Source of the DNA: Balanoglossus misakiensis
Taxonomy: Eukaryota; Hemichordata
Direction: 5' to 3'
NCBI GenBank assembly: GCA_040954595.2
Contig: CM082582.2
Span: 5,580,001-5,644,000, forward strand
Length of the DNA stretch: 64,000 bases
The translations under genes were made by a program, and so were the position numbers. Positions within the stretch are counted from its first letter, which is position 1, and every line of letters starts with the position of its first letter. The notes beneath the pieces were generated by a model that was not told where the DNA came from, made no database searches, and saw only the letters and a list, made by a program, of their open reading frames with translations. This document shows positions 16,465 to 26,578 of the stretch, piece by piece.

Positions 16465-19419
16465 ATGGCTGAAAAGACCGGTAAGTGTTTCATTCAGACC
16501 AATCTTATGACGAAATGAACAATTCCCAAAATATTCCTGAAAATTTGAGCCTAAATTTGATTCCCACAAGTTGCACATTTCCAAACGTTTGTTGGCTTGA
16601 ATTCTCTACAGACTATGAATACATTGTCGTTGGCGCTGGCCCTGCCGGAATACAGATGGCCTACTACATGGAGAAATACAAGATGGACTATCTGGTTGTG
16701 GAGAGAGCCGACGGGCCTGGCTCCTTCACTCGAAAGTACCCTCGCCATCGCAAGCTCATCTCCATCAACAAGAAATACAACGTGTTCCCCGAACCCGAAT
16801 TCAACATGCGTCACGACTGGAACTCGTTGCTATGCGACGAAGAGGATCCGCTGTTGTTCACTGACTATACAGATGAACTCTTCCCTGACGCTGATTTCTT
16901 AGTCAAGTAAGTAAAAATGGCCTTAGCTGAAATTCCGATATTGATAATGCTACTGCTCTTTTGGCCATTCAGTCCAGTGAATCACATTGCAAATGTCAAC
17001 TTGAGGGATTAATCATCCACAGAATAGTTCGAAATTAAAACTCATCTTGTCATGTCATTCTTACAGGTACTTTGAGGATTTCTGCAAGAAATACAAAACC
17101 AACATCCGCTACAACACCAACATCACCAACGTGCACCGAGACGGGAAGAGCGATGACCACAAATCCAGATCGAGGTTCACCTTGACCGACGACAAGGGCA
17201 ACAAGTTTACCAGTCGAGTTTTGATGATTGGTACCGGGCCGATCGTGCCGCATCACCCGCAGATCCCCGGCGTTGAACTCATCGACACGTACCAGGATCA
17301 CTCGCTAGACTTGGAAGAGTACAAGAACAAGAAAGTTTGCATTCTCGGAGGTGGCAACAGTGCCTTTGAGGTGAGTACACCAGAACGCCACCAGCGGTAC
17401 TTTTTGTAACAGTCTTTTGTTTTTATTGCCAACTTTTTCGAAGTTATCACGAACGCACGACTTACGTGTTTTTGTTTTGTCCATTCTTTCTCAGGTCGCC
17501 GATCATCTCGCCGGATCTGCTGGTCTTATTCACATGTTCAACAGGCACCCAGTCAAATTCGCCTGGGACACTCACTTCGTGGGTCATCTTAGAGCCGTCA
17601 ACAACAACGTCCTCGACATGTACCATCTGAAGTCTCTCCACGCCTTGCGTAAATGCGAGGCCACCAGAGTGTGGAAGACAGAAGACGGCAAATTCAGCAT
17701 CGAATACGACATGCATCTGCCAAACTGGGATCCACCAGGCACCGGTCGCTTCGTCACCAGCGGATACGACAAGATCATCACCTGCACTGGATGGAAATTC
17801 ATCAACATTGAAATGTTTGACGACTCCTGTAAACCAGGTAAGATCTTACTTTTAGAAATAAGGACAGTTTTTGGTCGATTGAAAAAGCACGACAGTCAAT
17901 ATATGCTCGACTTGATAACGTTATCGATACAGAAACTGACTATCATTTATTTTTGTTTCAGAAACACACACGGAAGGCAAATACCCAATCCTGGATGAAC
18001 ACTGGCAATCCACTGTCCCCGATATGTATCTGATTGGAACAGCCATGCAGGCACGTGACAGACGAGCAGCTTCAGGATTCATCCACGGTTTCCGCTACAA
18101 TGTGCGCACTCTCACAAATATGCTGCGCAGCACTTACAATGGCCACGAATTGAACAGAGAAGTTTTCAGTCCTATCGACCAGGAAGAAATCTGCAGCTCG
18201 GTCATCAGTAAGTGTTCCAATTTTGTTTAATGAACGATTCATGTATAAGGATTTCGTTTTGGCCGCTGAAGTGTCGAATCGCTATTTAAAATGCAATGCA
18301 ATATATATAACCAGCAAGTTATTTCTTGTATTTTTTGCAGAACGGGTCAGCGTTGTCTCGTCCCTCTACCAAATGGGCCAGGGCTTTATGTGTGACGTCA
18401 TGCTCATCCAACCGGAGGAAGACGCCAAGACAGACAAACCCACAGCCGGTCGGATAGACTACATCCGGGAACTTCCACAAGCCTGGGTGAAGAAACAAGA
18501 CTGGTTTATGGATGCAAAACTGGCGGTCGTAGTCACCATTGAAGATACCATTAGCAAGTAAGTTAAGAAATATTAATAATTATATACCAAAATGTATACG
18601 TGTACCAGTCAAACTTATGTTGGGACGTGACAATCACACCACTGGTAATAAAATAACCACGGCAGCTAAATCTGTTCAGTACCGGTGTCGCCTTATGAAG
18701 TACAAATGGCACTACATGTATATGGATGTAACTAAACAGCCACATCATTTTCCCAGGTATCCTAAACTGAGTGCTCCAGAATTCTTCACTCCTGGCGACG
18801 TGAACGTCAGCAGCAGCAAATGCTCACCGTTCCCACAGGCCGTGTTCAGAGTCTACAAGAATGGCGAGATGGCGGAGGAACTTTATATTGGCGGTTCGCT
18901 GGTGGTGCGTGCGGACACCAGGAACTTCGATGGAGACACAAACCCAGACAGATACGTCAACAAAGTCAAGAATCTGTTCCATCGACATGTAAGTTACCGG
19001 TACTTGATTTTGCGGGGTTTGGACGAAAATCCTAACGTTTCAGCAGCATTTTGTCGTTTGCAATAAAATGTAGGACTATATTTGAGAATCTAAAACCTAA
19101 AGCACTGACGAAGGGACATGTTTGCGATACGGCGTCCTGTCTTTGACAACTATGAACTTCGTCACTATTGGTGATCGATGACCCCTCAAGTTAAAATGCA
19201 TAACTCAATGCGTGTCTTCTTTTCCAGACTGGCATCGGTAAAGACGGATTCTACGAGCAGCTGTTCACACCAGACATGTGGCCCAAGGTGTACCGTCCCT
19301 GGACGCAGGAAGAGATCGCCGAACAGACCAAGATGGAAATGGAGAAGATAAGCAGGGAGTCCAAATATGAATGCAGTATATCCATCCTGAGACCAAAGAT
19401 CGACGTCAGCGATATGTAA
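16465..19419 (+). CDS. FOXRED2-like: FOXRED2-like FAD-dependent oxidoreductase (plus copy)
   Basis: Eight coding exons: 16465-16480, 16612-16906, 17067-17370, 17495-17837, 17962-18207, 18341-18557, 18757-18988, 19228-19419. They total 1845 nt, or 614 aa plus stop, with consistent phase throughout. The start [13 protein letters not shown] sits in a good context (GAAAATGG). Residues 13-18 are GAGPAG (FAD), 198-205 are GGGNSAFE (second dinucleotide site) and 302-305 are CTGW. The region [18 protein letters not shown] of the minus copy recurs here as [18 protein letters not shown]. The two genes share intron positions, except that exon 6 here corresponds to two exons in the minus copy. There is no signal peptide and no ER-retrieval tail (ends IDVSDM). 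The paralogues are divergently transcribed, consistent with an inverted tandem duplication. The reaction is unknown; NAD(P)H-dependent flavin chemistry is inferred. Confidence 0.92.
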
Positions 19420-19621
19420 AACTAACGCCGAACAAATTTTCGTAAACGCCAAACTTTTTGCCACAGAAGTCCACATCGACTGTAATGAGTTTTCACATCG
19501 TTTAGCAAGACGAACGAACACTATTTTTAATTCTATTGAATATTCGTAAGAAGAGCAGAGGGCTTTTTGTATACACGGCTAAATAAGTTGCCTATTTTAC
19601 ATTTCAACTTTCACTTTTTTA

Positions 19622-19627
19622 AATAAA
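19622..19627 (+). terminator. AATAAA polyadenylation signal
   Basis: AATAAA lies about 200 nt downstream of the TAA stop of the plus FOXRED2-like gene and is followed by T-rich sequence. It is the first canonical hexamer in the 3' flank. Confidence 0.7.
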
Positions 19628-20199
19628 GTACAATTTTAATCGTATATTTTCTTGTTGTGTGGTCATTCACATGTTGTTTAAAACCAGTAACATCCTCGGC
19701 AAATCAACTGATTGCAATCATGCTCAACCACCTGTTCCGTTGTTGACCTTATCATTGATAAGCGCATGCGCAGTAGAATCTATTGTGCAAAATCACGGGC
19801 ATGGGGGTAAAGGTCTAATCTTCAGACGGGCCTTCCTAGTTTGATATAAAACTTCCGATTATAAATTCCTCTATTCTTCATGGTTCTAAAATTCTAAAAT
19901 GGTTTCAAGAATCTGTTGATATATAGTAGCATGGGTTCCCCATCACCTAGACATGAAAATCGTCTAACACTTTGGATCCACAAATACTATAGCACCCTGG
20001 CTCCGATTCAGAGACGACATATCCTTACAACCGAATGTGTACTGCTCAACCCCAATACCCAAACATTTCTCAGCTCAAAACACCTGTCAAAATTCAGAAT
20101 CGGGTTCATAAATAGTAATATATATCAAGTTTCACAAATGAGGTCAACCAGATGTGACAGTAATACGTAAATAGGGGTTATTCATTCAACACGGAAAGC
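19628..20199. other. Intergenic, nothing recognised
   Basis: The 3' flank of the FOXRED2-like gene, before the NAT8-like 5' region. A motif near 20070-20110 (CTCA...ACACCTGTCAAAATTCAG) recurs near 24320-24350. This shows that the duplication carrying the two plus-strand NAT8-like genes extends upstream of their noncoding exons. Confidence 0.5.
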
Positions 20200-20718
20200 C
20201 AGCGCAGGTGTCGTCCAGCGAACGTCTCCATTCCTGCTTCTGCATTTCATGGAGAGCTGCATTTTCTACGACTCAGTATCTTCTCAGTAAGCTAAGAGTG
20301 TTTAGTTATAAATAATTTGATTGATATGATTCAGCGGATGTCAAATGAAAGAGCGTGTTGCTGGTGGTTACTGCTGGTGCGCAGACACATTGTTCTCTTC
20401 TGGTGCATGCCGGGAGTGCACGACTTCAGGCTGATCAGCTGATCGCAGCTGCAGAGGAAAAGTGCGTCTTATGTGAGTGCAATACAACGACATTTTGCCT
20501 AGATTAACGTGACTTGGGACGTTTCTCAGTGTTCGCTCGTGCTCAAAGTCACCCTGACCTTGAAATGTTCAACGCTCGCCGCAGGGGGAAGCCAACGTGA
20601 CCACATTTGTAAGCAAAGAAACTTTCTACACGACCTGTAATCACCTCTTCCGGATATATATTCTCAGTCTGTGGTGGGTGGATTTAGCAATATTGGCGGA
20701 TGATCTGGTAAGGCCAAA
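20200..20718 (+). promoter_or_regulatory. NAT8-like gene A: 5' region with two noncoding-exon candidates
   Basis: Two blocks here recur near other NAT8-like genes. Block 1 ends in the donor CTTCTCA|GTAAGC at 20286 and is followed by GTTATAAAT. Block 2 starts with CGGATATATATTCTCAG (TATA-like at about 20653-20660) and ends in the donor GGCCAAA|GTAAGT at 20718. The acceptor TTTTAACGCAG ends at 22156, just before the ATG at 22170. Between the blocks lies GATCAGCTGATCGCAGCTGC, which holds two CAGCTG E-boxes. The blocks could be alternative promoters or serial noncoding exons. Confidence 0.55.
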
Positions 20719-20988
20719 GTAAGTGTAAATTGTGTTTCGGGTCCTCGCACATTTTTTGGAGGTTTATGAGAAAGACGGGGCATTTGAGAGGTAACCGCTC
20801 AATGACACGTTTACATGCTAGCATTGTGTCAGTCCAAAGCTTACGTGTGATGCATCACGTGCGGCTGTACTATTTCAAGAGAGGGTTGAGACGTCATGTC
20901 ACATGTCATCCTTATCTAAGGCAACGAACACAATTAGTGACGGGGTTGAGAGAGACGAAGGAATGGAACATGAATACAGAAACACTAT

Positions 20989-22059
20989 AAACTCAGACAG
21001 ACACCAAACAAATTGAAGTACTGTACTACGAATGCACAGAATTTAAATATCAGTGGTGGATGAACAATAAGGGTGTACGTCATTAACATAGCGTTAGCTG
21101 TAGTAGCCGTACACCTGGGTATTTTGAATATTACGTAAGGGTTTTTGATTTTTGACTCTCTGCAACGGCAGTCAAGTGGCGTGAGCCGACCAGAAAACAG
21201 ACAAGTTGAGCTCGGCCATGAGCGACGGGGACTGGAATCTTGTAATCCACGTGTGAGCTCGGTGTTGAAGTTCGGCTCGCCCAGGCACGTCGGGTATGTC
21301 CTGTTGGTTTGAATTCAGCGTTGCTCTCGGACTTAAAATGCATGTCTACGCCAGCAACTGTAAGTAAAGTGAACCCGTTAATTTCTTCTGAGAGGACTTC
21401 AGGAAAGAACTTTGTGAGAAAGCAGCACGCCAGCGTGAACCATCGTCGGGTCGGTGCGGCGAACTCACGGAACACTGAATTATCGCGTCCGCTCACCACG
21501 CGTGTAATATTACCGCGGACCTTATATAAGTTTCTTGAGGACATTACAATATTTAAGTATAAGAACCCTTGTAACATATAAGTTTCAGTGCTTGTACTAT
21601 GATATTATTTTTCTTCCTGTGACAAATAGTTTCGCAGTGAAACGTATAACTTTGGGTGTACTGTGTATCATTGTTGTTGCTGTCTGGGTGTTTGTGTTGC
21701 GAGATTTTGGTTCGTAACAGTACTTCGCAGCAAAACACTGGGACTTTCTCCCTCCCACACGTACTAGACAGGCCAAGGCACAAGGCTATAGGTCAAAACA
21801 AAAGAGACTACCTTCTACATAGTGACACTTACTTTCTTGACCCGTCCATGATGTGATTTAGAGCTGTGTGACAGGCGTGGAGCACTTGTCTTTAGACAGG
21901 AAACACCCAAAAATTTACAAAAACTAGGACTGCGAGGGAAATTAACTTGGAGTAGTAACTGATGCATTTTCTTATTCCGTCAAAGGCGAGGTTTGTCCCA
22001 TGATTTTAATATATACATTTGTATCTGATTAACTTTCAAGTAACATTAATAAGTTAAAT
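20989..22059. mobile_element. Insertion of about 1.07 kb in the 5' intron of NAT8-like gene A
   Basis: Gene B has the uninterrupted order ACACTAT-GTGAGTTTCTTGC at about 25325. Gene A has ACACTAT, then about 1.07 kb, then GTGAGTTTCTTGC. The extra DNA holds the dispersed element at 21022-21719. It also carries a flank of about 340 bp on the right that is not seen elsewhere in the window. No clear target-site duplication is visible, so deletion in B is the alternative. Confidence 0.6.
21022..21719 (+). repeat. Dispersed 0.7-kb repeat, copy 1
   Basis: It matches 58286-58966 over its whole length in the same orientation, with a few small indels. It begins TGTACTACGAATGCA and ends TTTTGGTTCGTAACA. 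Near its 3' end an acceptor-like TTTCGCAG precedes a short frame encoding a hydrophobic stretch (ITLGVLCIIVVAVWVFVLR) with a stop at 21715-21717. That looks like a signal-anchor segment. It could be a captured first exon of a membrane protein or a chance frame. No transposase or other coding capacity is seen. Confidence 0.75.
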
Positions 22060-22169
22060 GTGAGTTTCTTGCTACGTATGGCGACATTTTTGCACCCAAC
22101 ATGAATTATCGATTCATTTCTAAATATTTCGGTTTCTTTTTCTCTTTTTAACGCAGGCGATCGATCGCG

Positions 22170-22871
22170 ATGGACAACACCACTTTTATAACACCAGTTG
22201 GGAAAATGGTTTTACGAAGCTTTCGCGAAACAGACAAGACGGCTGTCACGAGGCTCTTCCGAGCGGGAATGTGGGAATACATGGCAGCCATGTATAAAGA
22301 CAACTTGAAAAATGCTTCGGTTTGGATTATTTGCTTAATAACACTTTCTGTCTGTAGTATTTTTGTGTCAGCGTTTGGTGTTTGCGTAGCAGCGATTGCT
22401 CTGGCAATTTTACTGTATGTCTTGTGTGTAACTGTGTTTCAGTTGTATATATTTTCCCGCCTAAACGGCGACCTGCGCGACATCAAGGCGTACTACATAG
22501 ACCAGCCAAGAAATCACGCGTGGGTTGTAGAGCTTAACGGGATCATGGTGATTGGTGTAGTGTGTGTGCGAGAGGACAGTCAAGACCACACGAAGGCGCG
22601 GCTTCTGACCATGAGTGTAGACAGGGATTATAGAAAATTGGGAATAGCAAGCAAACTGGTAGACATAGTGGTTGAATTTTCAGTGAAACACGAATACCGA
22701 GAATTGTGTCTGGCCACAGGACGATGCATGCACGCCGCGAACAGGCTCTATAAAAGAAAGGGTTTTCATTTGAAGGAGATCCAATGTGTGTACAATTTCG
22801 TACTGATGAAGCCAGTTGGGTGTTATTATGTTTTGCCTCTCAGATCCAACAGAAATGTGACAACTGAGTAA
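22170..22871 (+). CDS. NAT8-like: NAT8/camello-like N-acetyltransferase, gene A
   Basis: Uninterrupted coding exon, 233 aa, starting MDNTTFITPVGKMV. Residues 50-95 are strongly hydrophobic and form one long or two close membrane segments, as in NAT8 proteins. The GNAT fold follows at about 105-215. Its acetyl-CoA loop motif is R155-x-x-G158-x-A160 in DYRKLGIASK, and the later LYKRKGFH is the usual GNAT C-terminal signature. Vertebrate NAT8 enzymes are ER-bound and acetylate cysteine S-conjugates (mercapturate pathway) or lumenal lysines. The substrate here is not known. The ATG lies 13 nt after the splice acceptor CGCAG, so the 5' exons are noncoding. It is nearly identical in layout to gene B downstream; a codon-sized insertion adds one residue near 124. 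Confidence 0.9.
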   Translation: MDNTTFITPVGKMVLRSFRETDKTAVTRLFRAGMWEYMAAMYKDNLKNASVWIICLITLSVCSIFVSAFGVCVAAIALAILLYVLCVTVFQLYIFSRLNGDLRDIKAYYIDQPRNHAWVVELNGIMVIGVVCVREDSQDHTKARLLTMSVDRDYRKLGIASKLVDIVVEFSVKHEYRELCLATGRCMHAANRLYKRKGFHLKEIQCVYNFVLMKPVGCYYVLPLRSNRNVTTE

Positions 22872-24439
22872 ACAACTTTTACTGTGGATTACCGAGTTTC
22901 TTATCATTAGATTGCAAACAGTGTCCATTTACTTTCCAGTGCCATGCCCTTGATTTCCAATAGAAATCTCTATCGTAGGATCATTTTCAAACTATTGCCT
23001 ACGTGTTGTGGGTATGGGCATGGCACTGGCCCCTTTAATGATCGCCTGTCCAATCCCATGTATACTTCAACTGGATCTCTGTAGAGTCAGCGTTGTGTAA
23101 TGCCTCCTCTTCTCTACATACTTTGCACCGATGATTGTGGAAGTAGGTATGATAGTTATCATCGTGTGACATTTGCGGATGGCAGTGCATTCAAGTTATT
23201 TTCACTCTTGGTTATTCCTCAGTGAGAATCACAGCCCCGCTCTCTCTATGGGTAAACTTGTTCATTGGTGTTTAAAACCAAAGAAACGGTCAATGATTTT
23301 AGGAGACTAAGGACGTGTGCGGAATCAGACCACTATACAAGAAGAAAGGTCCATCTGGTCAATTGGACCTTTTGAGAGAATTTACATCCGCGTTCAGAGT
23401 GGACAGGAAATCACATCGTTATTTTTTTTATATAAAACATTCATTTGGAAGTGTTCTTAAAGATTGTTTCAATCAGTTCAACATTTAACTGCCCTGTGTT
23501 GGAATGAATATTATTGAATTGAATTGAAGTATGTGTATATATTTTAACAAGGTACCGAGAAATTGTAAATGGGCGATTTATCATCTGTACGCGATTTGAT
23601 TTGGCCATGATAATTTGAATAAAGTAAGTAACAACTGTACTGACGTACGTGATTTTATACAGTCAAAGCTGTGTTAGTGTCCGCCTCTATACAGTGAAAC
23701 TTGTGTGTAGTGGCCACTTTGTTACATTCCATGTACCTGTGCATTAATAGACCTGATGTCTATAAAGGCCACCTGTCTGTAAAGAACGGATAGGGCCAAG
23801 TTCCTTGACAGGCCGCTATAGACAGGTGTATTATAAGGGCCAGTGTAGTTGAATTCAAAATTGTGCTGAAGGTAAAACGCCACGCAATAACTCCTTGCTG
23901 TTTGCACACCGGTGTATACACTGATTTGCTGCTTGACGTTTGACCTGGGAAGGTATTGTAAAGGTATTGTAAATCAAAGATTTGGCGACAAACGGCTGCC
24001 CTATTTCGCGAGAGGGGTGAGAAGGTCATGGACTCGTGACCCACGTCACACAAACTTCGGTTCTTATCTGAGAGAGCACAAAATACTGAACTCAAACTGA
24101 CACCAAATACTCCGCAGCAAATTATTCTCCCTCCCCACCTGCCCCCCCCCCCCCACCCCGACCCCTCCCAGGCAATCACAAGGCACTAGTTCAAAACAAT
24201 GTAATTCTTCACAATGTGTAGTTTAATAATCTTCAATGTTTTAGAACCAACTGAATATTTAAGACAGTCACAATTAATATTGTCATTTATGTTCTGCTAA
24301 ACCCCTGCAGCCAAACATTTCTCTGCCACAAACACCTGTCAAAAATTCAGAAACTGGTTTATAAATAGTAATGTATCGCAAGTCTCACAACCAATATGAG
24401 GTCAATCAGATGCAACTGTATTACTTCAACAGGGGTCAA
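22872..24439. other. Intergenic between NAT8-like genes A and B
   Basis: No gene is seen. The interval holds an AATAAA near 23620, a pogo/Tigger-like terminal fragment at 23658-23840, a diverged copy of NAT8-like 5' sequence at 23994-24110, and a C tract at 24142-24154. Confidence 0.55.
23658..23840. mobile_element. Possible pogo/Tigger-type transposon remnant
   Basis: The stretch begins TACAGTCAAAGCTGTGT and continues with repeated blocks of the kind GTGTCCGCCTCTATACAG and GGCCACCTGTCTGTAAAG, ending near CTATAGACAGG. TA-CAGTC ends with such internal blocks resemble the termini of pogo-like elements in many animals. The assignment rests on that resemblance only. No transposase is present. 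Confidence 0.35.
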
Positions 24440-25083
24440 TTCATTAATATTCATCTCGGAAACCCAGCACACTGGTGTCGTCTGGTCACGTCCAGCGAAC
24501 GTCTCCACTGTTGCGTCTGAACTTAGTCGAAGATCTGTATTTTCTACGGCTTAGTATCTTCTCGGTAAGCTATTACGTGTGTTAAGTTATAAATAGTTTT
24601 ATTAATATGATTCAGTGGATGTCAAATGAAAGAGCGTGGTTACTGCTAGACGCTGCAGTACAGTGAACGTTACGCTGACTAGACATAAAGTTCTCTTCTG
24701 GTGCATGCCGGGAGTGCACGACTTCAGGCTGATCAGCTGATCGCAGCTGCAGAGGAAAAGTGCATCATATGTGAGCGCAATACAACGACATTTTTCGTCG
24801 ACAAAGTGCCTAGACGCGACTTGGGACGTTCCTAGGTGTTCGCTCGCGCGCAAAGTCACCGTACGGTGACCCGGAAAGGTGTCAAGGCTCGCCACAGGGA
24901 CGAACAAACGTGACCACATTAAGCAAGCAAGCAAGCAAACAAACAAATTAACTAACTTTCTACACGACCTGTAATATTGTTATTGTAGGAACCGGTTGCT
25001 GTTGAGGTCACCTCTTCCGGATATATATTCTCAGTCTGTGGTGGGTGTATTTAGCAATTGGCGGATGATCTGGTAAGGCCAAA
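24440..25083 (+). promoter_or_regulatory. NAT8-like gene B: 5' region with two noncoding-exon candidates
   Basis: It is collinear with 20200-20718. Block 1 ends in the donor CTTCTCG|GTAAGC at 24564. Block 2 has the TATA-like CGGATATATATTCTCAG at about 25019-25035 and the donor GGCCAAA|GTAAGT at 25083. The intron to the acceptor ending at 25424 is only 341 bp, against 1438 bp in gene A. The doubled E-box segment GATCAGCTGATCGCAGCTGC is retained. Confidence 0.55.
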
Positions 25084-25437
25084 GTAAGTATAAAATGTGT
25101 ATTATTTCGGGTCATCGCCCGTTTTTGGAGGTTTATTTGAGAGGTAACCGCTCAATGCTAGCATTGTGTCAGTCCAAAGCTTACGTGTGATGCATCACGT
25201 GCGGCTGTACTATTTCAAGAGAGGGGTGAGAAGTCATGTCACATGTCATCCCAATCTAAGGCAACGACCGCAATTAGTGACGGGGTTGAGAGAGACGAGG
25301 GAATGGAACATGAATACAGAAACACTATGTGAGTTTCTTGCTACGTATGGCGACATTTTTGCACCCAACATGAAGTATCGATTCATTTCTAAATATTTTG
25401 AGTTTTTTTCGTTTTTTAACGCAGGCGATCGTTCGCG

Positions 25438-26124
25438 ATGGATAACACCACTTTTATAACGCCAGTTGGGAAAATGGTTTTACGAAGCTATCGCGAAACA
25501 GACAAGGCGGCTGTCACGAAGCTCTTCCGAGCGGGAATGTGGGAACACATGGGAGCACTGTGTAAAGACAACATGAAAAGTGCTTCGTTTTGGGTGATTT
25601 GGTTAATAACACTTTCTGTCTTTGGTATTTTTGGGTCAGCGTTTAGTTTTTGCTTAGGAGCGATTGCTCTTGCAACCGTACAGTATCTCTTGTGTGCAAC
25701 TGTGTTTCATGTGTATATATTTTCCCGCCTAAACGGCGACCTGCGCGACATCAAGGCGCACTACATGGACCAGCCGAGAAATCACGCGTGGGTTGTAGAG
25801 CTTAACGAGATGGTGATAGGTGTAGTGTGTGTGCGAGAGGACACTCAAGACCGCATGAGGGCGGAGCTTCTCACCATGAGTGTGGCCAAGGATTATCGAA
25901 AGTTAGGAATAGCAAACAAACTGGTGGACATAGTTGTTGAATTTTCAGTGAAACGCGAATACCGAGAATTGTGTCTGGAAACAGGACGATACATGAACTC
26001 CGCAAAAAGGCTCTACCAAAGAAAAGGTTTTCATTTACTGGAGGTCCTATGTGTCTTTAATTTTTTAGTGATAAAGGGATTTGCTTGTCGCTACATTTTG
26101 CGACTTAGAAACAACAGAGATTAA
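25438..26124 (+). CDS. NAT8-like: NAT8/camello-like N-acetyltransferase, gene B
   Basis: Uninterrupted coding exon, 228 aa, MDNTTFITPVGKMV start, 13 nt after the acceptor AACGCAG. A hydrophobic membrane region covers residues 50-95. The GNAT domain at about 105-210 contains DYRKLGIANK (R154-x-x-G157-x-A159) and LYQRKGFH. It is the tandem duplicate of gene A: the coding exon, the 5' intron ends and both upstream blocks align. Its stop lies 455 bp from the stop of the convergent minus-strand P450. ER-membrane acetyltransferase function is inferred from the family. Confidence 0.9.
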   Translation: MDNTTFITPVGKMVLRSYRETDKAAVTKLFRAGMWEHMGALCKDNMKSASFWVIWLITLSVFGIFGSAFSFCLGAIALATVQYLLCATVFHVYIFSRLNGDLRDIKAHYMDQPRNHAWVVELNEMVIGVVCVREDTQDRMRAELLTMSVAKDYRKLGIANKLVDIVVEFSVKREYRELCLETGRYMNSAKRLYQRKGFHLLEVLCVFNFLVIKGFACRYILRLRNNRD

Positions 26125-26578
26125 AAATCATCAATTTGAGATAAATCTTGGGACAATAATGAATTATGGGACCTTTCAAGCTGCTGTTTGTTATTGAAGC
26201 TGCTCCCTTTGTTCATGGTAAAACAACATATATGGCAGCCATTGGGGCTTTAACTATAATTCAAATTTTATTAACAATTAAGAACATCAATTTGTATTGG
26301 TTTGCGGAAACAGTATTCTTCCTCCGTGTAAGGGTCTTGATATACCAGAAATTTGAAAAAGTACAATTTCCAATTACATATACACGTGGCTTGTTGACAA
26401 GCAGGGAACTGGTCGTGTTATTGGGATACTATGTAGTTTCATAATTTTATTGGCATTTTAAAAATGTTGGGATACTACGGGGGGGACAAGAAGGCGTATA
26501 TAGTTCATCCAAATAATCAGACGTCACAATGGTGCCACGCGAGGTCGCACAGCGTGATGTGTACAAAAAGTGATGACG

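Noticed and set aside
21131-21577. 148-codon minus frame in the 0.7-kb dispersed repeat
   Set aside because: The second copy (58286-58966) breaks the frame with small deletions, so it is unlikely to be a conserved protein.
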